A model generated the notes under the pieces. That model saw only the letters and a list, made by a program, of their open reading frames with translations. It was not told the DNA's origin and made no database searches. Source: Filimonas sp. (GTDB taxonomy: Bacteria; Bacteroidota; Bacteroidia; Chitinophagales; Chitinophagaceae). From it: a stretch of DNA of 64,000 nucleotides. The DNA is taken from the NCBI GenBank assembly GCA_017306865.1, contig JAFKHH010000012.1, positions 682,001-746,000 of the forward strand, read 5' to 3'. Below are positions 8,247 through 18,974 of this stretch, in pieces. Position 1 is the stretch's first letter; every line of letters starts with the position of its first letter. The position numbers and the translations under genes are program-made.

Positions 8247-9647
8247 CTATTTAATCTCTCCCACCATATTGCCCGGTATTACCCATGCATCAAATTCTTC
8301 CGGCGTTACATAACCCAGCTTCACCGCCATTTCTTTTAGTGTTGTACCTTCTTTGTGTGCTTTTTGAGCTATTTCGGCCGCTTTGTAGTAACCGATCTTT
8401 GTATTCAATGCAGTTACCAGCATCAGGCTGTTATCTACGTGTTTTTTAATGTTCTCTTCCAGCGGTGCAATACCAGTTGCACATTTATCATTGAACGATA
8501 CACAACCTTCACCGATCAGTCTTGCAGAGTGCAGGAAGTTGTAGATCATTACCGGTTTGAACACATTCAGTTCAAAATGACCTGTAGCGCCACCAATACT
8601 AATAGCAACATCATTTCCCATCACTTGTGCAGAGATCATAGTCAACGCCTCACACTGGGTAGGGTTTACTTTGCCCGGCATAATAGAAGAGCCTGGCTCA
8701 TTATCAGGAATGAAGATCTCGCCGATACCGCTACGTGGGCCGGAAGACAGCATACGTATATCGTTTGCTATTTTCATCAGGCTTACCGCTACAGTTTTCA
8801 ATGCACCATGAGCTTCTACAATTGCATCATGTGCAGCCAGCGCTTCAAATTTATTCTCAGCGGTAACAAAAGGCAGGTTTGTCAATGACGCAATATGCTT
8901 TGCTACATTTTCAGAATACCCTTTTGGCGTGTTAATGCCTGTACCAACTGCCGTGCCGCCCAGCGCCAATTCGCTCAGGTGAGCCAGTGTGTTATTGATC
9001 GCCTTTAAACCATGATCTAACTGGCTTACATATCCACTGATCTCTTGCCCCAGCGTAAGAGGCGTAGCATCCATAAAGTGCGTGCGGCCTATTTTTACTA
9101 CGTGCATAAACTCCTTGCTTTTTGCAGCAAGTGTGTCACGTAATTTTTTAATGCCCGGAATGGTAACCTCAGCCAGTATTTTGTAAGCTGCAATGTGCAT
9201 TGCAGTTGGGAAAGTATCGTTGGAAGATTGAGATTTATTTACATCGTCATTCGGATGCAACACTTTGTCCTTGTCTGTAAGTGCGCCGCCCTTGATCACA
9301 TGTGCGCGGTAAGCGATTACCTCGTTCACATTCATATTGCTCTGCGTACCGCTACCGGTTTGCCATACTACCAATGGGAACTGATCGTCCAGTTTGCCCT
9401 CCAGTATTTCATCTGCAACCTGCCCGATTAAATCAGCTTTTTCTTTTGGTAAAACACCAGCTTCGAAGTTGGTAATAGCAGCGGCTTTTTTCAGGTATGC
9501 AAATGCGCGGATAATCTCTTTGGGCATTTTATTAATGTCTTGCGCAATCCTGAAATTTTCAACGCTTCTTTCAGTCTGGGCACCCCAATAAACATGAGCA
9601 GGAACTTTTACCTCACCCATTGTGTCTTTTTCTATACGATAATCCAT
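8247..9647 (-). CDS. fumC: Class II fumarate hydratase
   Basis: Iron-independent fumarase of 466 aa, converting fumarate to L-malate in the TCA cycle. The superfamily signature [15 protein letters not shown] is intact, as are [14 protein letters not shown] and the [16 protein letters not shown] region. Length and start ([16 protein letters not shown]) are normal. It is transcribed alone, with a terminator before ldhA and a -7-like TACCTTTG about 20 bases upstream. Confidence 0.96.
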   Translation of the reverse strand: MDYRIEKDTMGEVKVPAHVYWGAQTERSVENFRIAQDINKMPKEIIRAFAYLKKAAAITNFEAGVLPKEKADLIGQVADEILEGKLDDQFPLVVWQTGSGTQSNMNVNEVIAYRAHVIKGGALTDKDKVLHPNDDVNKSQSSNDTFPTAMHIAAYKILAEVTIPGIKKLRDTLAAKSKEFMHVVKIGRTHFMDATPLTLGQEISGYVSQLDHGLKAINNTLAHLSELALGGTAVGTGINTPKGYSENVAKHIASLTNLPFVTAENKFEALAAHDAIVEAHGALKTVAVSLMKIANDIRMLSSGPRSGIGEIFIPDNEPGSSIMPGKVNPTQCEALTMISAQVMGNDVAISIGGATGHFELNVFKPVMIYNFLHSARLIGEGCVSFNDKCATGIAPLEENIKKHVDNSLMLVTALNTKIGYYKAAEIAQKAHKEGTTLKEMAVKLGYVTPEEFDAWVIPGNMVGEIK

Positions 9648-9666
9648 ACGACAAAATTTAATGCCG

Positions 9667-9674
9667 CAAAGGTA
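9667..9674 (-). promoter_or_regulatory. -7 box of the fumC promoter
   Basis: On the minus strand the sequence is TACCTTTG, a perfect TAnnTTTG box ending 20 bases before the fumC start codon. The upstream element is not convincing. Confidence 0.45.
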
Positions 9675-10056
9675 GGGATGATAAGTGTAAAATGGCTGAA
9701 TTGCTGTATTGTTGAATTGTTTTGTTCCTAAAAACGGAACCTGACAGAGGTATAGGGTTTAAGGTGTGGGAGATAAGGTGTAAGGTTGAAGGGGCATTTC
9801 TCGAATTGTCAGTAAATTGATCAAAAAAGTATGGTATTTAGCCTTCGGCCTTATGCCTTAGATCTCATTCCTGATTTTATCCATCGATTGCGTAAATCGA
9901 GTTTTATGAAAGCCTGATATAATGTAATATTGAACCTGTTATTCATTGCCACTGATACAGGTTTCAATGTTTCAAAAGTTTACAAGTTTCAAAATGAAAC
10001 GTTGAAACCTGTAACCTTTTTGAAACTGCATCAGCAGCATTTATCATTTATCGCTT
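9675..10056. repeat. Noncoding gap with a GTTTCA inverted repeat
   Basis: No gene is visible. Arms at 9957-9974 and 9995-10012 (ACAGGTTTCAATGTTTCA, one mismatch) form a stem. Its loop holds GTTTACAAGTTTCA, which recurs exactly at 18629-18642. The promoter of the downstream glycosidase operon must lie here but was not identified. Confidence 0.55.
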
Positions 10057-13000
10057 ATGTTATCCAAACCATTCTCGTTAGCCCTTACAGCCATTGCAGT
10101 AGTTACAATAGCGCCTGCACTATATGCCCAGGACATTAAACACACAGTTGCCACGCAGCCATGGAACACAGATTCTCTTGGTGATCACCGTGTAGTGCTA
10201 ACTGTAGCAGGAAATGCACCTGTGGCTAAAGCCCACATTGAGTGGCGGAGAAGAGACAATAATCCGTCTGCCAAAAGAATTATAATAGAAGACGCCACAA
10301 CAAAGCGGCGAATATTGAATGCCGCTGCTGCAAATGTTAGCCGTGAGAGTGGAGATATATTCTTTGAGCCGGTATCCGGCAAAGGCACTTATTACGTGTA
10401 TTACCTGCCTTCTAAAAATGAGGGGCGTAACAATTATCCCAAAGGCGTTTATTTGAAGGCCGATACAACGGCTTCGCAACTATGGCTTGATAAAGTGAAA
10501 GCGGGAGGGGCGATAGCGGCAACAGTGAAAGAGATACAGGCAGTAGATACGTTCAATGCCTTTACCCCAATGGAAATTATTGCTACTGCGGCTGAAACAA
10601 AAAAGATTGCAGCTACAAATGCAGGAAAAGCATTCGTACTGTTCCCGGAAGACAGGACAATGCCAATACGGATGCAACATGACCTGCCGTACAGGTGGAT
10701 AAAGAATAATGCAGGAAATACATTTTCAGGCACAGCTAAGCGCGGAGAAAATTATGCATGGCAGATAGGAGTATTTGCCTTGCAAGACCTGCAGAATGTA
10801 CAGGTGCGCTTTTCCGATCTGAAAAGTAATGGAGGCGTGATAGCAGCTAAGGATATTACCTGTATTAATACAAATGGTGTTACGTATGATGCCAAACCAT
10901 TTGCCAAAACAGTAAACGTACATCAGCAGGACATACAGGCTTTGTGGAACGTAATAGCTGTGGCAGAGAGCGCTAAGCCCGGTATTTATACAGGCAAAGC
11001 TACCGTAACGGCAAACGGTCAATCGACTGATATTAATGTACGCCTGACTGTGCAAAATGAAATTGCAAAAGATGGAGGCATCAACGAGCCGTGGTTACAA
11101 ACAAGATTGCCTTGGCTGAATTCTACATTAGCACAGGAAAATACAGTAGTAGCGCCTTATACACCATTGGAAGTAAAAGATAATGTGATCAGCTTATTGG
11201 GCAGGAAAGTAGAAGTGAATAAAGATGGTTTACCAAAGCAGATACAAACATTCTTCACGCCTGAAATGACAGCGTATGCAGATACTGCAACCAACTTGTT
11301 ATATGAAGGCATTCATTTTCATTTTGTAAAAGCATCAAATGGCAAAGATGTAAAGTGGACGAAGAGTGATATGCAATTCACTAAAAAAGAAGCTGGTACT
11401 GTTGCATGGAAAGCCGTGAATAGTACAGATTCTTTACAGATGGATGTGGATGGCTCTTTAGAGTTTGATGGGTTTGCAAAATTTACTATTAAGGTAACTG
11501 CCCTGGAAGATATTGCGTTTAAAGATGTGACCTTCCATTTTGCCTTTATGCCAGCTATTGCAAATTATATGATGGGGCTGGGACAGAAAGGCGGCTTGCG
11601 CCCTGAGCAGGTAGACTGGAAATGGAATGTAAAAGAGAAAAACCAGGATGCTGTATGGATCGGCGATGTAAATGCAGGATTGTACTATCAATTGTATGAT
11701 GAGCATTACACGCGCCCGCTCAATACAAATTTCTATTTGCAGAAACCATTGGTAGAACCAGCATCGTGGAGCAATGGCGGAAAAGGCGGAATAACTGTCG
11801 GCATTAAAGGAAAATCTATGCTGGCGAATAACTACACCGGGCCACGTGCAATGAAGAAAGGCGATGTATTGTATTACAACTTCAGTTTACTCATTACACC
11901 ATTTCATATTTTAAATACAGACTTCCAGTGGAGCAACCGCTTCTATCATAAGTATAATAATCTTGATACGATTGCTGCAACGGGTGCAACGGTTGTAAAC
12001 ATTCACCATGCTACACCGATCAATCCATGGATCAACTATCCTTTCATTGAATACAAAAAAATGAAAGCGTATATAGATGAAGCGCACAGGAAAGGGTTGA
12101 AAGTAAAGATCTACAATACAGTACGTGAATTATCTAACCACGCGTATGAGTTACCTGCATTGCGCAGCCTGGAACATGAAGTGTATTCTCCGGGTAAAGG
12201 TGGTGGTTACCGCTGGTTACAGGAGCATTTGGACAGCGATTATATTGCTGCGTGGTTTGTGCCAGAGATCAAAGATGCTGCAATCATCAACAGTGGTATG
12301 AACCGTTGGCACAACTACTATGTGGAAGGCATGAATTGGCTTACAAAGAATATTGGCATTGATGGTATTTACCTGGATGACGTGGCATTTGACCGTGTTA
12401 CTATGAAGCGTATTAAACGTGTGCTGACGCAAGACGGACACCCGGGTATTATAGACCTGCACTCTGCCAACCAATACAACAAAAGTGATGGTTTTAACAA
12501 CAGCGCAATTCTCTATCTCGAACACTTTCCTTACCTGAATAGGTTGTGGTTTGGTGAATATTTTGATTACGAAAACAACGGGCCTGATTTCTTCCTGACA
12601 GAAGTGAGCGGCATTCCGTTTGGCCTGATGGGAGAGATGTTGCAAAATGGCGGCAACCCATGGAGAGGTATGATCTATGGCATGACGAACAGGTTGGGAT
12701 GGACAGATGTAAATGATCCTCGCCCGTTGTGGGAAGTATGGAAACGTTTTGGCATAGAAGGCTCACAACTGATCGGCTACTGGAGCCCGAACTGCCCGGT
12801 AAAAACAAACAATAGCAAAGTGCTGGCTACTGTGTATAAGAACAATGGGAAATTGCTGATCGCTCTTGCTAGCTGGGCTGCTGAAGATACCAATGTGCAA
12901 TTGCAGATAGATTGGGCTAAACTAGGTGTAGCGCCAGCAACAACAAAGATTATAGCGCCGGCTATCAAAGGTTTCCAGGAAGGAAAGACATTTGACCTGG

Positions 13001-13089
13001 GTGAAAATATTCCTGTTACTAAAGGAAAAGGATGGTTGCTGGAACTGACTGTTCCGAATCTTTTAAAAGATAAAAGAATAATGAAATAG
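10057..13089 (+). CDS. Secreted putative glycoside hydrolase, GH123-like / DUF6067
   Basis: A 1010-aa exported protein with a signal peptide ending near ALYAQ (about residue 25). The N-terminal third is beta-rich. The C-terminal half reads like a TIM-barrel glycosidase: INPWINYPFIEYKKMKAYID, GLKVKIYNTVREL, IGIDGIYLDDVAFDR with paired acidic residues, then HPGIIDLHSANQ. I associate this layout with DUF6067 / GH123-like proteins, from memory. It ends three bases before the GH29 alpha-L-fucosidase gene, so the two are co-transcribed and probably attack one glycan. Catalytic residues and substrate are not established. Confidence 0.6.
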   Translation: MLSKPFSLALTAIAVVTIAPALYAQDIKHTVATQPWNTDSLGDHRVVLTVAGNAPVAKAHIEWRRRDNNPSAKRIIIEDATTKRRILNAAAANVSRESGDIFFEPVSGKGTYYVYYLPSKNEGRNNYPKGVYLKADTTASQLWLDKVKAGGAIAATVKEIQAVDTFNAFTPMEIIATAAETKKIAATNAGKAFVLFPEDRTMPIRMQHDLPYRWIKNNAGNTFSGTAKRGENYAWQIGVFALQDLQNVQVRFSDLKSNGGVIAAKDITCINTNGVTYDAKPFAKTVNVHQQDIQALWNVIAVAESAKPGIYTGKATVTANGQSTDINVRLTVQNEIAKDGGINEPWLQTRLPWLNSTLAQENTVVAPYTPLEVKDNVISLLGRKVEVNKDGLPKQIQTFFTPEMTAYADTATNLLYEGIHFHFVKASNGKDVKWTKSDMQFTKKEAGTVAWKAVNSTDSLQMDVDGSLEFDGFAKFTIKVTALEDIAFKDVTFHFAFMPAIANYMMGLGQKGGLRPEQVDWKWNVKEKNQDAVWIGDVNAGLYYQLYDEHYTRPLNTNFYLQKPLVEPASWSNGGKGGITVGIKGKSMLANNYTGPRAMKKGDVLYYNFSLLITPFHILNTDFQWSNRFYHKYNNLDTIAATGATVVNIHHATPINPWINYPFIEYKKMKAYIDEAHRKGLKVKIYNTVRELSNHAYELPALRSLEHEVYSPGKGGGYRWLQEHLDSDYIAAWFVPEIKDAAIINSGMNRWHNYYVEGMNWLTKNIGIDGIYLDDVAFDRVTMKRIKRVLTQDGHPGIIDLHSANQYNKSDGFNNSAILYLEHFPYLNRLWFGEYFDYENNGPDFFLTEVSGIPFGLMGEMLQNGGNPWRGMIYGMTNRLGWTDVNDPRPLWEVWKRFGIEGSQLIGYWSPNCPVKTNNSKVLATVYKNNGKLLIALASWAAEDTNVQLQIDWAKLGVAPATTKIIAPAIKGFQEGKTFDLGENIPVTKGKGWLLELTVPNLLKDKRIMK

Positions 13090-13092
13090 CTT

Positions 13093-14493
13093 ATGAAAAA
13101 ATTATTGCTTGCCTGCCTGGCTGCATGTGTGGTACAGGCGAATGCACAAGATGTAAAGCCGCTGCCGCCATTGCCATCTCCACGGCAACAGGAGTGGGCT
13201 GATCTTGAATTTTATTTATTCGCACACTTTGGTCCTAATACATTCACGGACCTGGAATGGGGTAAAGGAACAGAACATGAAGAAGTGTTCAATCCTTCTC
13301 AACTGGATTGCAGGCAGTGGTGCCGCATTGCCAAAGCTGCGGGTGCAAAAGGAATAATCATCACAGCAAAACACCACGATGGATTTTGCCTCTGGCCAAG
13401 TAAATATTCAAAACATACTGTACGCGAGAGTAAATGGAAAGATGGTAAGGGCGATGTGCTGAAGGAATTGAATGAGGCTTGTAAGGAGTATGGATTAAAA
13501 ATGGGTGTTTATCTATCACCGTGGGACAGGAATCATCCGACCTATGGCACTGAGGCTTACAATGAAGTATTCATCAATATGATGAAGGAGGTTGTAAGCC
13601 GCTACGGCCCATACTTTGAATTCTGGTGGGATGGTGCAAATGGAGAAGGGCCTAATGGTAAGAAACAGGAATATGACTGGAAAAAATTCCAGGAAACAAT
13701 TCGAGCTATTGCGCCGAAAACGGCTGTGTTTAGCGACATAGGTCCGGACATAAGATGGGTAGGAAATGAGAAGGGGGTAGCAGGTGCGACGAACTGGAGT
13801 TTACTTGATACTGCTGGTTTTAAACGTGGACATGGTGCGCCGGAAAATGATACGCTGAACCAGGGAAATGTATATGGCAAAAACTGGATACAGGCAGAGT
13901 GCGATGTGAGCATCAGGCCAGGATGGTTTTATCATAAAGAAGAAGATGCGAAAGTAAAGACGCCGCAACAGTTGTTTGATCTGTACCTGAAATCTGTAGG
14001 CAGGAACGCAGCGTTGCTGCTGAATGTACCGCCAGACAGAAGAGGGCTTTTTACTGAATATGATTCTGCTGCTTTGGTGGGGTTTAAACAAATGCGTGAT
14101 AAGGCGTTTGCGCACTCGTTGTTAGCAGATAAAACGACGAGCGTACAAGTAGCAGGTAAGCCAACACAATTATTGGCAGATAATAAACCGACATACGTTG
14201 TTGCGGATAAGGGAATCTGGCTTGCGTTTACAAATGCTGTGCGCGTGAACTGCATTCAACTGGAAGAACCTGTTCAGATGGGGCAACGTGTACAATCTTT
14301 TAAAATAGAACTGCAACTGGCCAGTGGAGAAAAGAAAACAATAGATGGCACAACTATCGGGCGCAAACGCATTCTTACTTTCTCTGCGGAAACAGTGAAA
14401 AGTATAACGATTAACATTACAGGGTCAAAAGCAACACCGCTTATCAGCGAAGTAAAAGTGTTTGATATACCGGATGGAATCTTACTGAAGTAA
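13093..14493 (+). CDS. GH29 alpha-L-fucosidase, secreted
   Basis: A 466-aa protein with signal peptide (VQANAQ). The GH29 core is plain: FAHFGPNTFTDLEWG, AKHHDGFCLWPSKYS, GVYLSPWDR and EFWWDGANG, where Asp180 fits the catalytic nucleophile. The phrase set resembles the GH29-B group, which prefers alpha-1,3/1,4-fucosyl links (family knowledge; specificity is inferred). A beta-sandwich C-terminal domain follows from about residue 350. It is the second gene of an operon with the GH123-like gene, with a 3-base gap, and is followed by a perfect hairpin. Confidence 0.93.
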   Translation: MKKLLLACLAACVVQANAQDVKPLPPLPSPRQQEWADLEFYLFAHFGPNTFTDLEWGKGTEHEEVFNPSQLDCRQWCRIAKAAGAKGIIITAKHHDGFCLWPSKYSKHTVRESKWKDGKGDVLKELNEACKEYGLKMGVYLSPWDRNHPTYGTEAYNEVFINMMKEVVSRYGPYFEFWWDGANGEGPNGKKQEYDWKKFQETIRAIAPKTAVFSDIGPDIRWVGNEKGVAGATNWSLLDTAGFKRGHGAPENDTLNQGNVYGKNWIQAECDVSIRPGWFYHKEEDAKVKTPQQLFDLYLKSVGRNAALLLNVPPDRRGLFTEYDSAALVGFKQMRDKAFAHSLLADKTTSVQVAGKPTQLLADNKPTYVVADKGIWLAFTNAVRVNCIQLEEPVQMGQRVQSFKIELQLASGEKKTIDGTTIGRKRILTFSAETVKSITINITGSKATPLISEVKVFDIPDGILLK

Positions 14494-14502
14494 GGGCCAC
14501 CA

Positions 14503-14552
14503 AGACACTAAGACAGAAAGGAACGCCAGGGTTCCTTTCTGTCTTAGTGTCT
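14503..14552. repeat. Perfect 22-bp inverted repeat after the fucosidase gene
   Basis: Arms 14503-14524 and 14531-14552 are exact complements around a 6-base loop and begin AGACACTAAGACAG. It may end the operon transcript, though no clear T run follows. Words of the type CACTAAG also occur at 56079-56110. Confidence 0.8.
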
Positions 14553-14575
14553 CTTCCTGTCTTTGCGCCTTAGTG

Positions 14576-14692
14576 CAATGTCATTAAGTTAACCACAAGG
14601 CTCACAATGGTAACACGAGGTACACAAGGGCTTCCCTTTGTGTACTTTGTGAAATAGCCTTGTGATCTTTGTGGTTAGCTTCTTAATTTAAG
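14576..14692. repeat. Dispersed repeat, about 115 bp, copy 1
   Basis: A block running from CAATGTCATTAAGTTAACC to GATCTTTGTGGTTAGCTTC. Its reverse complement occurs at 56226-56352 with roughly 85-90% identity by eye. Each copy is itself partly palindromic, from CCACAAG...CTTGTGG arms. Confidence 0.75.
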
Positions 14693-14714
14693 AGCGTTGG
14701 CCTTTGTGGCGAAT

Positions 14715-15581
14715 TTATTTTCTATAAGGATTACTCTTTTCCCTGCCTATATTTACACAGAACTTCATATTCAATGTATAGTAGGCATCATTTGTTTTAT
14801 TGCCGCCACGTTTTTCGCCTGTCTGATAACTACCTCCCGGGCGCCACCTGCGCTTAAAGACATTTTTAGCAAGCTCGGCATTGTCAGAAGACAAATAGCG
14901 GTCAAACAATGTGGGATCGATATAGGTGGTACTTACGTCATCCAGGTAATCGGTGAAGAGATAACGGTAAATAAACTCCAGCCTGAAGGAAACTTCTTTA
15001 CAGATTTCTACGCGCATACCAATACCAAAGGGAATGTTGAACTGCTTTAGCTTATATGGTTCTCGCGCAGGATACTCAGCGAAGCCTTGCCCTTCCGTTC
15101 TCAGTGGCTGCAAGTCATACCAATATCCCCTGTAATACGTTTGAGGATTGAAACGGTAATAACCTACACCAAGCATCAGGTAAGGAGACACTTTTAATGG
15201 CTCTTCTAGCCATGAACGGTTTAACGCCAGGAAGTGAAATTCTGTAAGGAAGCTATACTCTTCTATACTGGAACGATAATTCAGATTCCTGATCTTGAAC
15301 TGCATGTTATTGTTAAGGGTATCTGCCTCGCGCACCTCACCCTTTGTATACTCCAGCCGTGCGCCAATTAAATGCTTATACAATACACCAATATAGGCGC
15401 CACTATTGAAGCTGGCAGATTTAGTAAAACCCGCAGTAAGGTCTGTTTGTGCTTTCATCAATCCGGCAAAAGCACCTACTTCTGTATATAGTTTATGCTC
15501 TTTGTAAACATACTTAAAAGGCTGTGCATGGGTTGCCGTCATAGCGGTGCACGCCAGTAGAAAGGCGAAGGGCAGTTTCAT
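14715..15581 (-). CDS. DUF6089-like outer membrane beta-barrel protein
   Basis: A 288-aa exported protein with signal peptide (TATHAQ). It shows alternating aromatic/hydrophobic strands: YTEVGAFAGLMKAQTDL, YIGVLYKHLIGARLEYTKG, SPYLMLGVGYYRFNP, PFGIGMRVEI, SFRLEFIYRYLFTDYLDDVST. Such strands suggest an 8- to 10-stranded outer-membrane barrel. The phrase TDYLDDVSTTYIDP is one I associate with DUF6089 proteins of Bacteroidota. Function is unknown; some members sit near cell-envelope genes. It is separated from nth by about 70 bases. Confidence 0.7.
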   Translation of the reverse strand: MKLPFAFLLACTAMTATHAQPFKYVYKEHKLYTEVGAFAGLMKAQTDLTAGFTKSASFNSGAYIGVLYKHLIGARLEYTKGEVREADTLNNNMQFKIRNLNYRSSIEEYSFLTEFHFLALNRSWLEEPLKVSPYLMLGVGYYRFNPQTYYRGYWYDLQPLRTEGQGFAEYPAREPYKLKQFNIPFGIGMRVEICKEVSFRLEFIYRYLFTDYLDDVSTTYIDPTLFDRYLSSDNAELAKNVFKRRWRPGGSYQTGEKRGGNKTNDAYYTLNMKFCVNIGREKSNPYRK

Positions 15582-15654
15582 TTTGGTTGGTAGTTTCTTT
15601 AAAGGATTGGGGGCAAGGTAGAAAAATACTCCCGCTATCGGAATAGTTACCGGG

Positions 15655-16296
15655 TTATTTTTTCTTTTTATAGTAATTGCACAGGTCTTTCAGCCCACAT
15701 TCATCACAATGAGGATTGCGTGCAATACAAACATACCGGCCATGTAAAATGAGCCAATGATGCGCTTTATGTATCAGTTCTGTAGGAATGTATTGGACCA
15801 GTTGTTTCTCTACAGCCAGGGGAGTGGTAGCAGTAGTTGTTGTAAGTCCCAGCCTGTGCGATACGCGGAATACATGCGTATCTACCGCCATATTGGGTTG
15901 CTCATCAATAACTGACGTAATAACGTTGGCCGTCTTCCTGCCTACGCCGGGTAATTGTATTAACTCATCAACTGTCATGGGCACTTCGCCTCCGAATTTC
16001 TCCATCAGCATTTGCGCCATCCCTATCAGGTGCTTAGTCTTATTATTCGGGTAAGAGATGCTTCTGATCAGCGGGAAAAGATCGTCAAATGTCGCATCAG
16101 CCAATTTTTGCGGATTGGGATATTCTTTGAAGATAGCAGGCGTGGTCATATTTACCCGCTTATCTGTACACTGTGCAGAAAGTATAACGGCTACCAATAA
16201 CTGGTATGGATTATCGTAGAATAACTCTGTTTCAGCCTCTGGAATGTGTTCCTGAAAAAAAGCAAGGACCGCTTTAAACTTTTCTTTTCGTGTCAT
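15655..16296 (-). CDS. nth: Endonuclease III
   Basis: DNA glycosylase/AP lyase that removes oxidised pyrimidines in base-excision repair. From ATG 16296 (MTRKEKFKAVLAFF) it is 213 aa, the family length. The helix-hairpin-helix LPGVGRKTANVI carries catalytic Lys121, VDTHVFRVS carries Asp139, and the C-terminal 4Fe-4S cysteines follow C-x6-C-x2-C-x5-C. The frame stays open to 16446, but those 50 extra residues are translated repeat DNA and are rejected. Confidence 0.96.
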   Translation of the reverse strand: MTRKEKFKAVLAFFQEHIPEAETELFYDNPYQLLVAVILSAQCTDKRVNMTTPAIFKEYPNPQKLADATFDDLFPLIRSISYPNNKTKHLIGMAQMLMEKFGGEVPMTVDELIQLPGVGRKTANVITSVIDEQPNMAVDTHVFRVSHRLGLTTTTATTPLAVEKQLVQYIPTELIHKAHHWLILHGRYVCIARNPHCDECGLKDLCNYYKKKK

Positions 16297-16486
16297 AGTG
16301 GAATGACGAAAATACGAAAATGTGAGTGGAGAATGGTCAGTTGTGAATAGTGAGTAGTCAATAGTGAAAGCCTTAAAATGGCTTGCGATAAGCGCTATCT
16401 GGTAACTATACAAGCGCTTTGCTGTATTACAGCATACATCTAACATCGTACATGGTTCGTACTTAGTACCTCGTACTTTGTCCTTC
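16297..16486. repeat. Repeat gap upstream of nth with a GTAC-family copy
   Basis: Positions 16320-16372 hold words such as GTGGAGAATGGTCAGTTGTG. Positions 16433-16483 hold CATACATCTAACATCGTAC followed by CGTACTTAGTACCTCGTAC, nearly the same as 38616-38664. Confidence 0.6.
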
Positions 16487-16720
16487 CTACGATGCTATTG
16501 ACACTTTTCTTGCTGCGTAATGCATTATTTCCTGCACAGTATGTTGACGTGGGGACAAGAGACGGGTATTGTCAAGACGGTTACCTGCTTCTTTTAAAAC
16601 CTGTAGCTTCTCTCGTAAGCTCCAGTTTTCTTTAAGCTGTCCTTCTACAATTTCATTCTCTTCCTGTGTTAGCTCACCATATAGGTAAAGCAGTAAGTTT
16701 TCGGTAGTACAATCAGACAT
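16487..16720 (-). CDS. Small anti-sigma-like protein, 77 aa
   Basis: A short acidic helical protein. LLLYLYGELTQEENEIVEGQL resembles the N-terminal helices of anti-sigma factors (a Y-x-x-G-E-L-x-x-x-E pattern), but no zinc-binding His/Cys set and no membrane helix are present. No sigma-factor gene lies beside it. It may be a stand-alone conserved protein of Chitinophagaceae. It has its own clean start and stop and is not overlapped by a better frame. Function is inferred at most. Confidence 0.6.
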   Translation of the reverse strand: MSDCTTENLLLYLYGELTQEENEIVEGQLKENWSLREKLQVLKEAGNRLDNTRLLSPRQHTVQEIMHYAARKVSIAS

Positions 16721-16827
16721 AGCGAATCAAAATCGAAACGTGTAAAAATCTTGTTTACAAACGATTGATTCTTCAAGGATATTGCATAAGACTATAAGTT
16801 TTTCCGCAAGGCAGAATTACTTTTATC

Positions 16828-17145
16828 TTATTTTTTGGAAGCAGGTGCTGGTTGGGCATCTACTATAAACACATCTTCATTGGTACGTTTCATATAATAG
16901 TTTTCGCGGGCGTACTTCTCTAATGCGGCTGGATTGTTCTGAAGATCAGTTAGTTGTCGTTTGGTTTTTTCTATTCCGTCCTGGTAAAACTGTTTGCTGG
17001 CTTCCAGTTCTTTTACCTGTTTTTTTCTCTCCAGTTGTGTAAAAATATCATTTTTATCGAAGAATAAAATAAAAACGGCAAAAACTGCTGTAGCCAGCAG
17101 GTATTTGTTTCCAACAATTTTTAGAATGCCTGTTATCCTTTTCAT
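16828..17145 (-). CDS. ftsB: FtsB/DivIC-family septum formation initiator
   Basis: A 105-aa bitopic protein. A short cytoplasmic N-terminus is followed by one membrane helix (YLLATAVFAVFILFF, residues 14-28) and a coiled coil (LERKKQVKELEASKQFYQDG). The typical end is NPAALEKYARENYYMKRTNEDVF. FtsB/DivIC links the divisome proteins FtsL and FtsQ in septal wall synthesis. It lies downstream of eno on the same strand, a conserved pairing. The gap between them carries an AAGGTATATAAG hairpin. Confidence 0.88.
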   Translation of the reverse strand: MKRITGILKIVGNKYLLATAVFAVFILFFDKNDIFTQLERKKQVKELEASKQFYQDGIEKTKRQLTDLQNNPAALEKYARENYYMKRTNEDVFIVDAQPAPASKK

Positions 17146-17179
17146 GAAAAATGATGATGGGCCAAAAGTAGGAAAAAAA

Positions 17180-17282
17180 GGGGAAGTACATAAGGTCTCT
17201 AAAGCAGATAAGGTATATAAGATTGATAATGAAATACTTTATCAACCCTATATACCTTATAAAGCTATAAACCTGTCAATTT
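17180..17282. repeat. Imperfect hairpin between eno and ftsB
   Basis: AAGGTATATAAGATTGATAA pairs imperfectly with TTATCAACCCTATATACCTT across a short loop. Similar TATAAAG words form the gap at 57060-57170. Confidence 0.5.
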
Positions 17283-17283
17283 C

Positions 17284-18974
<1,691 letters not shown>

